A stretch of 64,000 nucleotides of DNA from DASQHW01 sp038209365 (GCA_038209365.1 JBBQXS010000014.1:33248-97247), one strand, 5' to 3'. Counted from the stretch's first letter, positions 8,592-17,523 are shown. Made by a program: numbers and translations. The notes: generated by a model from the sequence alone, not told the origin.

Positions 8592-9485
8592 GTGAGGGAC
8601 GGGCTCGTCGTCGTCGACAAGGCGGCCGGTTGGACGAGCCACGACGTCGTCGCCAAGCTGCGCAAGATCTACGGTCAGCGGCGCGTCGGCCACGCGGGCA
8701 CGCTCGATCCCGACGCCACCGGCGTGCTGCTCGTCGGCATCGGGCGCGTCACCAGGTTGCTGCGTTTCTTGCAAGAGGCGGGCAAGTCGTACCGCGGCAC
8801 GGTCGTGTTCGGTGTGGCCACCGACACCCTCGACGCGTCCGGCGCAGTACTCGAGCGCGCCGCGATGGAGATCACGCGCGCGCAACTCGAAGCGGTCGCG
8901 TGCGCATTTACCGGCGACATCGAGCAGGTCCCGCCGATGGTTTCGGCGTTGAAGGTCGGTGGCCGCAGGCTCTACGAGCTGGCGCGCCGAGGCGAGGAGG
9001 TCGAGCGCGCGGCCCGGCCCGTTCGCATCGACGCGCTCGAGATCGAGGAGTTCGAACCCGGTCCGTACCCGGAAGCGACCGTCCGCGTCGACTGCTCGAG
9101 CGGCACCTACGTACGGTCGCTCGCGTCCGATCTCGGCACCGCGCTCGGCGGATGTGGGCACCTCGCGGTCCTGCGCCGCCTCGCCATCGGCTCGTTCACC
9201 CTCGACGAGGCGCGGCCGATCGAAGGCGTCGAATCCGACCCCGAGGTCGCGCTGCTGTCACCCGCGACCGCGATGCGCGATCTCGAAGCCGTGACCGCCG
9301 ACGCCGAGCAGGCGCGTGCCGTCACGCACGGCGCGACGTTCGCGGCCAGTGCGATCGTGCCCGCCGACGCCGGTCCGGGGCCGTTCGCGGTCGTGGACGA
9401 CGGCGGCGTGCTGCTCGCGGTCTACGAGCGGAGAGGCGGGGGAGTGAAGCCCGCAGTCGTGCTCGCGACCGGGGGAGCGTCGTGA
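8592..9485 (+). CDS. truB: tRNA pseudouridine(55) synthase TruB
   Basis: TruB isomerises U55 of the tRNA T-loop. The 297-residue protein carries the family catalytic motif GTLDPDATGVL with the nucleophile at D39. It also has the RYRGTVV-like (SYRGTVVFG), VPPMVSALKVGGRRLYELAR and SSGTYVRSLASDLG blocks and a short C-terminal PUA-like domain. The GTG at 8592 was chosen because VRDGLVVVDK aligns with the usual N-terminus; a TTG at 8583 is possible. It overlaps ribF by four bases. Confidence 0.95.
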   Translation: MRDGLVVVDKAAGWTSHDVVAKLRKIYGQRRVGHAGTLDPDATGVLLVGIGRVTRLLRFLQEAGKSYRGTVVFGVATDTLDASGAVLERAAMEITRAQLEAVACAFTGDIEQVPPMVSALKVGGRRLYELARRGEEVERAARPVRIDALEIEEFEPGPYPEATVRVDCSSGTYVRSLASDLGTALGGCGHLAVLRRLAIGSFTLDEARPIEGVESDPEVALLSPATAMRDLEAVTADAEQARAVTHGATFAASAIVPADAGPGPFAVVDDGGVLLAVYERRGGGVKPAVVLATGGAS

Positions 9486-10450
9486 GGATCTACCGCGATC
9501 CGTCCGAGATCGTCGGTCCGACGCCGGGCGAGCGCGAGCGTGCCGTCGCAATCGGCGCGTTCGACGGCGTGCACCTGGGCCATCAGGCGGTGCTCCGTCT
9601 CGTGCACGATCTCGCGCGGGCGCGCGGGCTCAGCGCCACCGTGCTCACGTTCGACCGTCATCCGGCCGAGATCGTGCGACCCGAGTCGGCACCGTGTCTG
9701 CTGACCACGTTGGAGCAGAAGGTCGAATTGCTCGAGGCCACGGGTGCCGTCGATGAATGCTTGGTGCTGTCGTTCGACCATGCGCGCAGCAAGGAACCGG
9801 CCGAACAATTCGTCGAAGAGCTCCTCGCGAGCGTGTTGCGCGCGCGCCTCGTCGTCGTCGGCGCGGACTTCCACTTCGGGTACCGCCGCCACGGTGACGT
9901 TCCGTTGCTGCAGCGCATGGGCGCCGAGCTCGGGTTCGAGACGATCGGCGTCGGACTCGTCGCGTCGCCCGACGGCATGAGCGTGCCCTCCGACGCCGCG
10001 CCCTACTCGTCCACGCGCGTGCGCACCCTGCTCGCCGCCGGCGACGTCGAGGGCGCCGCCGCGATCCTCGGACGGCCGCACGAAGCGCGCGGACCGGTCG
10101 AGCACGGCGACGGCCGCGGACGCGAGCTCGGGTTCCCGACCGCGAACGTGAGCGTGCCGGAACGGTTCTGCCTGCCGGCCGAAGGTGTGTATGCCGGCAC
10201 GTTCGCGGCAGCCGACGGCATCGAGCGGCGGGCGGCATTGTCGATCGGCCGCCGCCCCACGTTCTATGCCGAGCACGGGCTGCTGCTGCTCGAGGCCCAC
10301 GTGCTGGACTTCGACGGCGATCTCTACGGCGCACAGACGAAGGTCCGCTTCCGCCATCGGCTGCGCGCCCAGGAGCGCTTCGACCGGGTCGACGACCTCG
10401 TCGCCCAGATGCGGCGCGACGTCGAAGAGGTTCGGAAACGACTGCGGTGA
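9482..10450 (+). CDS. ribF: Bifunctional riboflavin kinase / FAD synthetase RibF
   Basis: RibF phosphorylates riboflavin to FMN and adenylates FMN to FAD. The 322-residue protein has the N-terminal nucleotidyltransferase domain with AIGAFDGVHLGHQ near residue 21 and the conserved STRVRTLLAAG segment. It is followed by the C-terminal kinase domain with GRELGFPTANV and the GVYAG strand. Start GTG overlaps the truB stop. The truB-ribF-rpsO order is widely conserved from Bacillus to actinobacteria. Confidence 0.95.
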   Translation: MRIYRDPSEIVGPTPGERERAVAIGAFDGVHLGHQAVLRLVHDLARARGLSATVLTFDRHPAEIVRPESAPCLLTTLEQKVELLEATGAVDECLVLSFDHARSKEPAEQFVEELLASVLRARLVVVGADFHFGYRRHGDVPLLQRMGAELGFETIGVGLVASPDGMSVPSDAAPYSSTRVRTLLAAGDVEGAAAILGRPHEARGPVEHGDGRGRELGFPTANVSVPERFCLPAEGVYAGTFAAADGIERRAALSIGRRPTFYAEHGLLLLEAHVLDFDGDLYGAQTKVRFRHRLRAQERFDRVDDLVAQMRRDVEEVRKRLR

Positions 10451-10577
10451 GCGGGTTCCCGAGGTGGCCACGCGACGCGGCGCGGCATTGCGGGTGATGG
10501 GCTCGTCACGGCTCGTCGCCTGTCTCTGGTAGCGTCGGTGGGCGAAATCCCCAATCGAAGAAGGTCTGCACGCGCGT

Positions 10578-10835
10578 ATGCCCGACAAGGCTGCAACGAT
10601 CAGCGACAACAAGCAGCACGACTCCGACACCGGCTCTCCCGAGGTCCAGATCGCGCTCCTCACCGAGCGGATTCGTCACCTGACGGAGCACATGAAGGTC
10701 CACAAGAAGGACTTCCATAGCCAGCGCGGTCTGCTGATGCTCGTCGGACGCCGCCGTCGGATGCTCGACTATCTCCGGCGCAACGACGTCGAGCGGTATC
10801 GAGCGCTCATCGCAAAGCTGGGCATTCGTCGCTAG
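10578..10835 (+). CDS. rpsO: 30S ribosomal protein S15
   Basis: S15 is a primary 16S rRNA-binding protein that nucleates the platform of the small subunit. The 85-residue product has the diagnostic DTGSPEVQIALLTERI, HKKDFHSQRGLLMLVGRRRRMLDYL and C-terminal LGIRR blocks. The 127-bp gap after ribF contains a -10-like TAGCGT at 10530-10535. Transcription may therefore also start just upstream, though no good -35 is seen. The SD candidate AAGAAGG is somewhat far from the ATG. A strong hairpin follows the stop. Confidence 0.97.
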   Translation: MPDKAATISDNKQHDSDTGSPEVQIALLTERIRHLTEHMKVHKKDFHSQRGLLMLVGRRRRMLDYLRRNDVERYRALIAKLGIRR

Positions 10836-10841
10836 GGAGCG

Positions 10842-10869
10842 CGAGGAGCGGATCGTCCGCTCCTCGTTT
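10842..10869 (+). terminator. Hairpin terminator / processing site after rpsO
   Basis: An 11-bp perfect inverted repeat, CGAGGAGCGGA and TCCGCTCCTCG, with a 3-base loop starts seven bases after the rpsO stop and is followed by TTTC. The T tract is short, so termination may be partial. In other bacteria the rpsO-pnp gap holds both a leaky terminator and a double-strand RNase site, and this hairpin could serve either role. Confidence 0.75.
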
Positions 10870-10960
10870 CACAAACGAGTCACAGATCGCGAGAGCACGT
10901 CGGTTGTCAGTCGCGAGCGCCCGGCATCGTGCCGCCGGACGCTGACCACTGGGAACCGGA

Positions 10961-10984
10961 TCCTCTCGCTTGACATGAGAGGAG
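10961..10984 (+). promoter_or_regulatory. Hairpin enclosing the pnp Shine-Dalgarno
   Basis: TCCTCTC at 10961-10967 is perfectly complementary to GAGAGGA at 10977-10983, leaving a 9-base loop. The 3' arm is the Shine-Dalgarno sequence GAGAGGAG of pnp, 9 bases before its ATG. A folded leader would hide the ribosome site. This suggests translational control of PNPase, which autoregulates through its leader in enterobacteria. The pairing is seen; the regulatory role is inference. Confidence 0.5.
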
Positions 10985-10993
10985 CGCGCCGCG

Positions 10994-13513
10994 ATGAGCG
11001 ACGACGCAATTCGTGTATCCGGTCCCATCAATGCCGCCGGCCTCGAGATGACACTCGAGACGGGCAAGCTGGCCCAGCTGGCCGGCGGGGCGGTCGTTAC
11101 GAGAGTGGGCGGCACGACCGTGCTCTCGACCGTCACCACTTCCAAGCCCCGCGAGGGCATCGACTTCTTCCCGCTCACGGTCGACGTCGAGGAGCGTATG
11201 TATGCCGCCGGGAAGATCCCCGGCTCGTTCTTCCGGCGCGAAGGTCGCCCGGGCGAGCAGGCGATACTCACCGCCCGACTCACCGACCGTCCGCTCCGGC
11301 CGTCCTTCCCCGACGACTTCCGCAACGAGGTACAGGTCATCGCCACGATCCTCGGCGTCGACCTGGAGAACCCCCACGACGTCGCGTCGATCAACGGCGC
11401 GTCGGCTGCGCTCATGGTGTCGGGTATCCCGTTCCACGGCCCGATCGGCGCCGTACGCCTCGCGCACCGAGAAGGGGAGTGGATCGCGCACCCGACCTTC
11501 CAGGAGGGCGACCGGTCGACCTTCGAGATCGTCGTCGCGGGCCGCGCGCTCGACAACGGTGACGTCGCGATCATGATGGTCGAGGCGGGCGGGACCGAAG
11601 AGTCCTGGGAGCTCTACCAGGCCGGCGCGCCCAAGGTCACCGAAGAGGTCATCGCGGAGGGCCTCGAGGCGTCGAAGCGCTGGATCAAGGCCTCGATCGA
11701 GCTCCAGCTGCAGCTGCGCGAGGCATACGAGAAGGCGCGCGGACCGATCGAGCCCATCGACTACCTGCCGGCCGTCGACTACGCGCCGGAGATCTACGAG
11801 GCGGTCAGGGAGCACGCCGAGGCCGATACCGGCGCGGCGATGGTGATCGCCGACAAGACGGAACGCAACACCAGGCTCGCCGAGATCGAGGCGCTCACCC
11901 TTGCGCACCTTGTCGGCACGATCGACGCGCCGGCGCGCTATCCGGAGTCGAACACGGCCGTGAAGCGCGCGTTCCGCTCGCTCCAGAAGGAAGTGACGCG
12001 TCGCCGCATCGTGAACGACGGCATTCGCATCGACGGTCGCGGCGTGGCCGACATCCGGCCGTTGTCGGCAGAGATCGGCGTCGTGCCCACCGCGCACGGG
12101 ACGGGGCTGTTCCAGCGGGGCGAGACCCAGGTGCTGTCCGTCACCACGCTCGGTATGCCGCGCATGGAGCAGATGCTCGACACGATCACGCTCGAGGATC
12201 GCAAGCGCTACATGCACCATTACAACTTCCCGCCGTTCTCGACCGGCGAGACCGGCCGCGTCGGCTCACCGAAGCGGCGTGAGATCGGCCACGGTGTCCT
12301 CGCGGAGCGCGCGCTGGTGCCGGTGTTGCCGACCGCGCTCGAGTGGCCGTACACGATGCGTGTCGTTTCCGACGTGCTCGCGTCGAACGGCTCCACGTCG
12401 ATGGCGTCGGTGTGTGGCTCGACCTTGTCGCTCATGGACGCGGGCGTCCCCAACAAGGCGCCGGTGGCCGGCATCGCGATGGGCCTCGTGTACGCAGAAG
12501 GCAAGTACACGACGCTGACCGACATCCTCGGTGCCGAGGACGCGTTCGGAGACATGGACTTCAAGGTTGCGGGCACCGAGGAGTTCGTCACCGCGCTCCA
12601 GCTCGACACCAAGATCAGCGGCATCCCGGCCGACGTGCTTGCGCAGGCCCTCCGCCAGGCGAAGGACGCCCGCCTGAAGATCCTCGAAGTGATGCACGAC
12701 GCGATCGCGGAGCCGCGCTCGGAGGTACGCGAGACGGCGCCCAAGATCGTGAGCTTCGAGATTCCCGTCGACAAGATCGGCGAGGTCATCGGTCCCAAGG
12801 GCAAGGTCATCAACACGATCCAACAGGAGACCGGCGCCGACATCTCCGTCCAGGACGCCGACGGCGTCGGTGTCGTCTCGATCGGCTCGAAGGACGGTGC
12901 CGCGGTCGAAGAGGCGCAGCGGCGCATCGAGCTGATCCTCGATCCGCCTTCCGCGGAGGTGGGCGCGGTGTACGAGGGTCGCGTCGTGAACATCACCAAG
13001 TTCGGCGCGTTCATCAACATCCTGCCGGGTCGCGACGGGCTCGTGCACATCTCGAAGCTCGGTCGCGGCAAGCGCATCGACCGCGTCGAGGACGTGCTGT
13101 CACTCGGTGACGAGCTCAGCGTCCGCGTCGACGACATCGACCAGAACGGCAAGCTGTCGCTGTCGATCGTCGGCGAGGACGGCGACGACGGTGGGAGCGA
13201 CGGCGACGGCTCCGGCGGCAACGGCGCCGGCGCCGACACGAGGGAGCGCGCGCCCCGCGAGTCTCGTGAACGCGAGCCCCGTGATCGCGAGTCTCGGGAT
13301 CGCGAGCCCCGTGGCCCGCGTCCGGAGACGGCGTCGTTCGAGGCGTTCTGGGAAGCGCAAGCACGCGACGAGTTCGGTGATCTCGGGCCCGGCGAGGAAC
13401 CGGCACCCGCACCGGCCGGAGGCCGCGACCGCGGTGGTGAGCGGCGCGGTGGCCGCGGAGGCCGCGGCGGCAGTGGCGGTGGGCGCGGCCGCGGTGGCCC
13501 GCGCCGTTCGTGA
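10994..13513 (+). CDS. pnp: Polyribonucleotide nucleotidyltransferase (PNPase)
   Basis: PNPase is a trimeric 3'-5' phosphorolytic exoribonuclease that also adds tails. The 839-residue protein has two RNase PH-like domains; the first has the FFRREGRPG loop and the second GRGVADIRPLSAEIG, RGETQVL and GSTSMASVCG. The KH domain begins at about 592 with the GPKG loop, and the S1 domain spans about 657-728. The last 110 residues are unusual: alternating Arg/Glu/Asp dipeptide runs (ESREREPRDRESRD), then RGG/GRG repeats, probably a disordered RNA-binding tail. The pnp stop overlaps the next GTG. Confidence 0.97.
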   Translation: MSDDAIRVSGPINAAGLEMTLETGKLAQLAGGAVVTRVGGTTVLSTVTTSKPREGIDFFPLTVDVEERMYAAGKIPGSFFRREGRPGEQAILTARLTDRPLRPSFPDDFRNEVQVIATILGVDLENPHDVASINGASAALMVSGIPFHGPIGAVRLAHREGEWIAHPTFQEGDRSTFEIVVAGRALDNGDVAIMMVEAGGTEESWELYQAGAPKVTEEVIAEGLEASKRWIKASIELQLQLREAYEKARGPIEPIDYLPAVDYAPEIYEAVREHAEADTGAAMVIADKTERNTRLAEIEALTLAHLVGTIDAPARYPESNTAVKRAFRSLQKEVTRRRIVNDGIRIDGRGVADIRPLSAEIGVVPTAHGTGLFQRGETQVLSVTTLGMPRMEQMLDTITLEDRKRYMHHYNFPPFSTGETGRVGSPKRREIGHGVLAERALVPVLPTALEWPYTMRVVSDVLASNGSTSMASVCGSTLSLMDAGVPNKAPVAGIAMGLVYAEGKYTTLTDILGAEDAFGDMDFKVAGTEEFVTALQLDTKISGIPADVLAQALRQAKDARLKILEVMHDAIAEPRSEVRETAPKIVSFEIPVDKIGEVIGPKGKVINTIQQETGADISVQDADGVGVVSIGSKDGAAVEEAQRRIELILDPPSAEVGAVYEGRVVNITKFGAFINILPGRDGLVHISKLGRGKRIDRVEDVLSLGDELSVRVDDIDQNGKLSLSIVGEDGDDGGSDGDGSGGNGAGADTRERAPRESREREPRDRESRDREPRGPRPETASFEAFWEAQARDEFGDLGPGEEPAPAPAGGRDRGGERRGGRGGRGGSGGGRGRGGPRRS

Positions 13514-14757
13514 CGGAGGGAGTTCGTCGCACGGAACTCGATTCCGGGCTACGCGTCGCCACCGAGTCGTTGCCCGGGTTGCGCTCGGTGACACTCGGCG
13601 CGTGGGTCGGGAGCGGTGCACGCGACGAGGCGCCGACGCAATGGGGCGCGAGCCACTTCCTCGAGCACCTGCTCTTCAAGGGCACGGAAACGCGCAGCGC
13701 CCGTGAGATCGCCGAGGCGATCGAGTCGGTCGGCGGCGAGATGAACGCGTTCACCACGCATGAGCAGACCGTCTTCTACGTGCGCGTTCCCGATACGCAG
13801 CTCGACACCGCATTCGCCGTCCTCGCCGACGTGCTCTGGGATCCCGCGTTCCGCTCCGCCGACGTGGAGTCGGAGCGGCAGGTCATCCTCGAAGAGATCG
13901 GAATGCGCGACGACACGCCCGACGATGTCGTGCACGAGCTGTTCGCGGCTGCGATGTTCCCCGAGCATCCGCTCGGACGCGAGGTGCTGGGGAGTGACGA
14001 GTCGATCACGCACATGGCCCGCGACGAGATCGCCGCGTACCACGCGAGTCACTACCGGCCGTCGAACATCGTGTTCGCGGCGGCGGGCAATCTCACCCAC
14101 GACACATTGATGACGCAGGTCTCGTCGCGGTTTCCCGTCGACTCGGCCGCACGTCCGGGGCGTCCGCGGCCGGATCCCGGAGTGCCGCGACCTGTGGCGG
14201 TGATCACCCGTGACACCGAGCAGGCGCACGTGGTCGTCGGCGTGCGGGCGCTGTCGGCGCTGGACCCGGATCGGTACGCCCTCACGATCCTGAACCAGGT
14301 GCTCGGCGGGGGGATGTCGTCACGGCTGTTCCAGGAGATCCGGGAGTCGCGCGGTCTCGCGTACTCCGTGTACTCGTACCAGGCGAGCTTCGACGACGCC
14401 GGGTACCTCGCCGTCTACGCGGGAACGGCGCCCGAGAGACTGCGGGAGACGCTCGGCGTGATCAACGACGAGGTCGCGCGGCTCTGCGCCGACGGCCTCT
14501 CGGACGTCGAGCTCGCGGCCGCGAAGGGCCACCTCACGGGATCGCTCGCGATGTCGCTCGAGACGTCGGCGAGCCGGATGCGCCGCATCGGCCGCGCCGA
14601 GACGGTCGAACGGGACGTACCGAGCCTCGACGAGCTGGTCGCACGCATCGAGCGTGTCACCCTCGGCGACGTTTCCCGAGTGATCGACCGTGTGTTCCGG
14701 GACACGCCGCGCAGCCTCGCCGTGGTCGGTCCCCACGAAGCCTCCGAATTCGTGTAG
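13510..14757 (+). CDS. M16 family zinc peptidase (pitrilysin type)
   Basis: This 415-residue protein has the inverted zinc motif HFLEH near residue 50, with a downstream EEI glutamate as the likely third ligand. The C-terminal inactive-like half has the GGGMSSRLFQEIRE block. That is the compact bacterial M16B form related to mitochondrial processing peptidase. It immediately follows pnp with a 4-base overlap, the same neighbour seen in many actinobacteria and Bacillus. Its natural substrate is unknown; a role in degrading signal or short peptides is only an inference from the family. Confidence 0.9.
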   Translation: MTEGVRRTELDSGLRVATESLPGLRSVTLGAWVGSGARDEAPTQWGASHFLEHLLFKGTETRSAREIAEAIESVGGEMNAFTTHEQTVFYVRVPDTQLDTAFAVLADVLWDPAFRSADVESERQVILEEIGMRDDTPDDVVHELFAAAMFPEHPLGREVLGSDESITHMARDEIAAYHASHYRPSNIVFAAAGNLTHDTLMTQVSSRFPVDSAARPGRPRPDPGVPRPVAVITRDTEQAHVVVGVRALSALDPDRYALTILNQVLGGGMSSRLFQEIRESRGLAYSVYSYQASFDDAGYLAVYAGTAPERLRETLGVINDEVARLCADGLSDVELAAAKGHLTGSLAMSLETSASRMRRIGRAETVERDVPSLDELVARIERVTLGDVSRVIDRVFRDTPRSLAVVGPHEASEFV

Positions 14758-14763
14758 CACGCC

Positions 14764-16413
14764 TCAGGACGACAACACGGCGTCGATGCGGTCCGTGAGC
14801 CCGGCATCCTCTTCGGCCCGGTACGACGGGTCGAGCGGCGCCGCGAGGTATGCGCCGGCCGCGCCTTCGCCGCGTGCCGACAGCGACGCGACCGCCAGTA
14901 TCCGCGCGAGCCGGTCGAGGACGCTGCGGAAATGCAGCGCGCCCCACGCGGGGTCCTCGACTGCCCGTTGCCCGTCGATCAACGCGGCCTTCGCCGCATC
15001 GGCCACGCGGTCGGACGTGCACAGCGATTCGATGCGCGCGCCGACGACGTCGAGCAGCTGAAGCCGCGCGCAGTCGTTCAGCACCTGTTGGGCAATCACG
15101 TTGTGCGTGCCTTCCCACGACTCGTACACGATCGCGTCGCGGTACAGCCGCGGAAGCACCGAGAAGTCTTCGATCGTGCCGTTGCCACCCAATATCTCGA
15201 TGCCGTCGCGCACCACACGCGTCGCGGCGCTGCTCGCCGAGTACTTCGTGACGTTCACCAGGAAACGATGGAACCGCGTGGTTTCCTCGTCGGCCGTCCC
15301 GCCGTCGAGGGCGTCCTCGAGCTCGGTGAGCATCCACGAAAGATGGAGCGCGGCGAGCCACTGGCACGTCATCGATGCGAGTGTCCGCCGGACCAGCGCG
15401 AAGCGCTCGATCGCCTGACCGAACGCCTGGCGGTGGTGCGCGTATGCGCGCGCGTCGAGCACCGCCCGCCGCATCAGACCGGTTGCACCCACCGCCGTGA
15501 GCCACCGCGACGTGTTGAGCACGACGCCAACCGCCGTCTTGAACCCTTCTTCGACGGGTCCGATCGGGTACGCGACCGCAGCGTCGAAGTCGATCTCGCC
15601 CGACGCCATGCCTCGTGTCCCGAGCTTGTCCTTCAGCCGGCGGAGCGCGAATCCGTTCGGCGCGCCGTCGATCTCGCGGGGAATTGCGAAGCATCCGAGC
15701 CCACGGGTGCCGTCGCCGCCGTCCGGCACCCGGGCGGTCATGAGGAATTGGTCGGCCTCGGCGACCGAACAGAACCACTTCTCGCCCGACACCCGATAGG
15801 TGCCGTCGCCGACGGGGGTCGCGAGCGTCGCGTTGGCGCCCACGTCGCTGCCGCCCTGCACCTCGGTCATGAACTGCGACGCGCGTTCGCAGCGGGCGTA
15901 ATCACGCTCCAGCAGTGCCGGCAGGAATTGCTCGCGCACGTCGGGTGCCGCGCGGCGCCGCAAAGCGCGCGCCATCCCGATCGTGCACACCGCGGGGCAC
16001 GCGTGACCGGCTTCGCCTTCCCGCGAGAGGAGGTAGAGCAGCGTGGCCTGTTCGAACGCGCGGCCGGGTGTTCCGCTGTCGGCGACCAATTCCGAGGCCC
16101 AGATCGTCGTGCCGGCGTCCTGGTACGCGCCGTCGAACTCGACGCGCTCGATCCTCCGGCCGATGCCGTCCCACCGCCGGAGCTCGGGACCGCGGCCCCG
16201 GCGTTCGAACTGCTCGACGGCCGGTGCCACGTCGACGACCACTGCACGTCCGAACGCGCTCGCGCGCGTCTCGAGTGCCTCTCGACGTTCGGCGTCGACC
16301 ACCGAGGACGCGACGAGCGCGCGCAGCGGGCCGTCGGCCTCGTAGGGATCGGTTGGGACGTCTGCTCGCCACGCCGCGAGCGAGTCCCGGGCTGCGTCGA
16401 ACGAAGAGGTCAT
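14764..16413 (-). CDS. Acyl-CoA dehydrogenase, AidB-like
   Basis: A 549-residue flavoprotein of the acyl-CoA dehydrogenase fold. It has the FAD/substrate block MTEVQGGSDVGAN, the RGMASGEIDFD loop and a C-terminal EILGGNGTIEDFSVLPRLYRD helix followed by YESWEGTHN. The extended C-terminal domain of about 100 residues and the WEGTHN form point to the AidB-like group, whose true substrates are poorly known. The ATG at 16413 is favoured over one at 16419 because GAGGGAG stands 8 bases upstream; that SD lies inside the first copy of the 51-bp tandem repeat. The gene ends seven bases after the M16 gene, convergently. Confidence 0.85.
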   Translation of the reverse strand: MTSSFDAARDSLAAWRADVPTDPYEADGPLRALVASSVVDAERREALETRASAFGRAVVVDVAPAVEQFERRGRGPELRRWDGIGRRIERVEFDGAYQDAGTTIWASELVADSGTPGRAFEQATLLYLLSREGEAGHACPAVCTIGMARALRRRAAPDVREQFLPALLERDYARCERASQFMTEVQGGSDVGANATLATPVGDGTYRVSGEKWFCSVAEADQFLMTARVPDGGDGTRGLGCFAIPREIDGAPNGFALRRLKDKLGTRGMASGEIDFDAAVAYPIGPVEEGFKTAVGVVLNTSRWLTAVGATGLMRRAVLDARAYAHHRQAFGQAIERFALVRRTLASMTCQWLAALHLSWMLTELEDALDGGTADEETTRFHRFLVNVTKYSASSAATRVVRDGIEILGGNGTIEDFSVLPRLYRDAIVYESWEGTHNVIAQQVLNDCARLQLLDVVGARIESLCTSDRVADAAKAALIDGQRAVEDPAWGALHFRSVLDRLARILAVASLSARGEGAAGAYLAAPLDPSYRAEEDAGLTDRIDAVLSS

Positions 16414-16419
16414 GCACAT

Positions 16420-16572
16420 GGCTCCCTCGCTGCGCCATCCCTGGCTCCGCTACGTCCGCACAGTGTGCACGGCTCCCTCGCTGCGCCATCCCTGGCTCCG
16501 CTACGTCCGCACAGTGTGCACGGCTCCCTCGCTGCGCCATCCCTGGCTCCGCTACGTCCGCACAGTGCGCAC
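16420..16572. repeat. Three tandem copies of a 51-bp unit
   Basis: Units start at 16420, 16471 and 16522 with an exact 51-base period and almost no differences. Each contains GGCTCCCTCGCTGCG, CATCCCTGGCTCCGC and a near-palindromic CACAGTGTGCAC. A degraded fourth start (ATGGCTCACTCGCGG) follows at about 16575. The array fills the space between the divergent acyl-CoA dehydrogenase and dapB and includes the Shine-Dalgarno of the former. There are no unique spacers, so it is not CRISPR. Confidence 0.93.
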
Positions 16573-16652
16573 ACCATGGCTCACTCGCGGCGTCCATTGT
16601 GGCTCGCGGCTTCCGTACCGTGATTCTGCCCGTCCAGTACCGTGGGAAGCGC

Positions 16653-17441
16653 ATGATTCGCGTCGGGGTATTCGGTGCCGGCGGCCGGATGGGCTCGACC
16701 GTGTGCCGGGCGGTGCACGACGCCTCCGACCTCGAGCTCGTCGCGGCGGTCGATCCCTTTCACTCCGGTATCGACCTGCAGCAGCTCGGCGTGTCGGGGA
16801 CACAGATCCAGGTCGCGGCCAAGCCCGACGCATTCGAGGCGGCCGGCGCCGACGTCGCCGTCGACTTCACGGTCGCCGAAGCGGCGCGCGAGAACCTGCG
16901 TTGGTGTGCCGCGCACGGCGTGCACGCAGTTGTCGGCACGTCAGGGTTCGCCGAGGACGAGCTCGCGGATGCCGCCGACCTCTTCGCCGCCGCCGAGGCG
17001 AACGCGGTCATCGCGCCGAATTTTGCGATCGGGGCGGTGCTGATGACCCGCTTTGCGGAGCTCGCGGCGCCGTTCTTCGACAGCGCGGAGATCATCGAGC
17101 TCCACCACGAGCACAAGGTCGACGCGCCTTCCGGCACCGCTGTCCACACCGCCCAACGCATGGCCGCCGCATCGAACCAATGGCTCGACGACCCGACGAC
17201 CAAGGTCGTCGCAGCAGGCGCCCGTGGCGGAATTGTCGACGGAATCCCCATTCATGCGCTGAGACTCAGGGGTCTCGTCGCACACCAAGAGGTCGTCCTC
17301 GGCACGACCGGCCAGACGCTGACGATCCGTCACGACACGATCGACCGGTCGTCGTTCATGCCGGGAGTGCTGCTCGCGATCCGCAAAGTGGTCGACACGC
17401 CGGGCCTCACGGTCGGTCTCGACCGCCTGCTCGGTCTCTGA
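16653..17441 (+). CDS. dapB: 4-hydroxy-tetrahydrodipicolinate reductase
   Basis: DapB reduces hydroxytetrahydrodipicolinate with NAD(P)H in lysine/diaminopimelate synthesis. The 262-residue protein has the Rossmann motif VGVFGAGGRMGSTV at the N-terminus and the VDFTVAEAA strand. The catalytic block ELHHEHKVDAPSGTA carries the His pair at 151-152 and Lys at 155. The ATG has TACCGT 9 bases upstream, so a leaderless or short-leader transcript is possible. Five other dap genes lie 25 kb away in this window; here dapB stands alone beside the 51-bp repeat. Confidence 0.95.
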   Translation: MIRVGVFGAGGRMGSTVCRAVHDASDLELVAAVDPFHSGIDLQQLGVSGTQIQVAAKPDAFEAAGADVAVDFTVAEAARENLRWCAAHGVHAVVGTSGFAEDELADAADLFAAAEANAVIAPNFAIGAVLMTRFAELAAPFFDSAEIIELHHEHKVDAPSGTAVHTAQRMAAASNQWLDDPTTKVVAAGARGGIVDGIPIHALRLRGLVAHQEVVLGTTGQTLTIRHDTIDRSSFMPGVLLAIRKVVDTPGLTVGLDRLLGL

Positions 17442-17523
17442 ACGCTCGCGCCCGGAACGAACTGTGGGTCTTTTGGCGCGAACGCGACTAGGTTCTCGCC
17501 CGCTTGATCCGGGGGGATGCGGC

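Noticed and set aside
16420..16572. CRISPR array
   Set aside because: The 51-bp units are directly adjacent with no spacers and no cas genes are nearby.
14932..16623. A long plus-strand open frame opposite the acyl-CoA dehydrogenase that ends in repeats of 17 residues
   Set aside because: The 17-residue repeats are only the 51-bp DNA repeat read through. The rest is antisense to a gene with full family motifs.
16412..17491. A repeat-containing frame overlapping dapB in another phase
   Set aside because: The dapB frame carries the complete enzyme. The other frame is Arg-rich and has no family match by eye.
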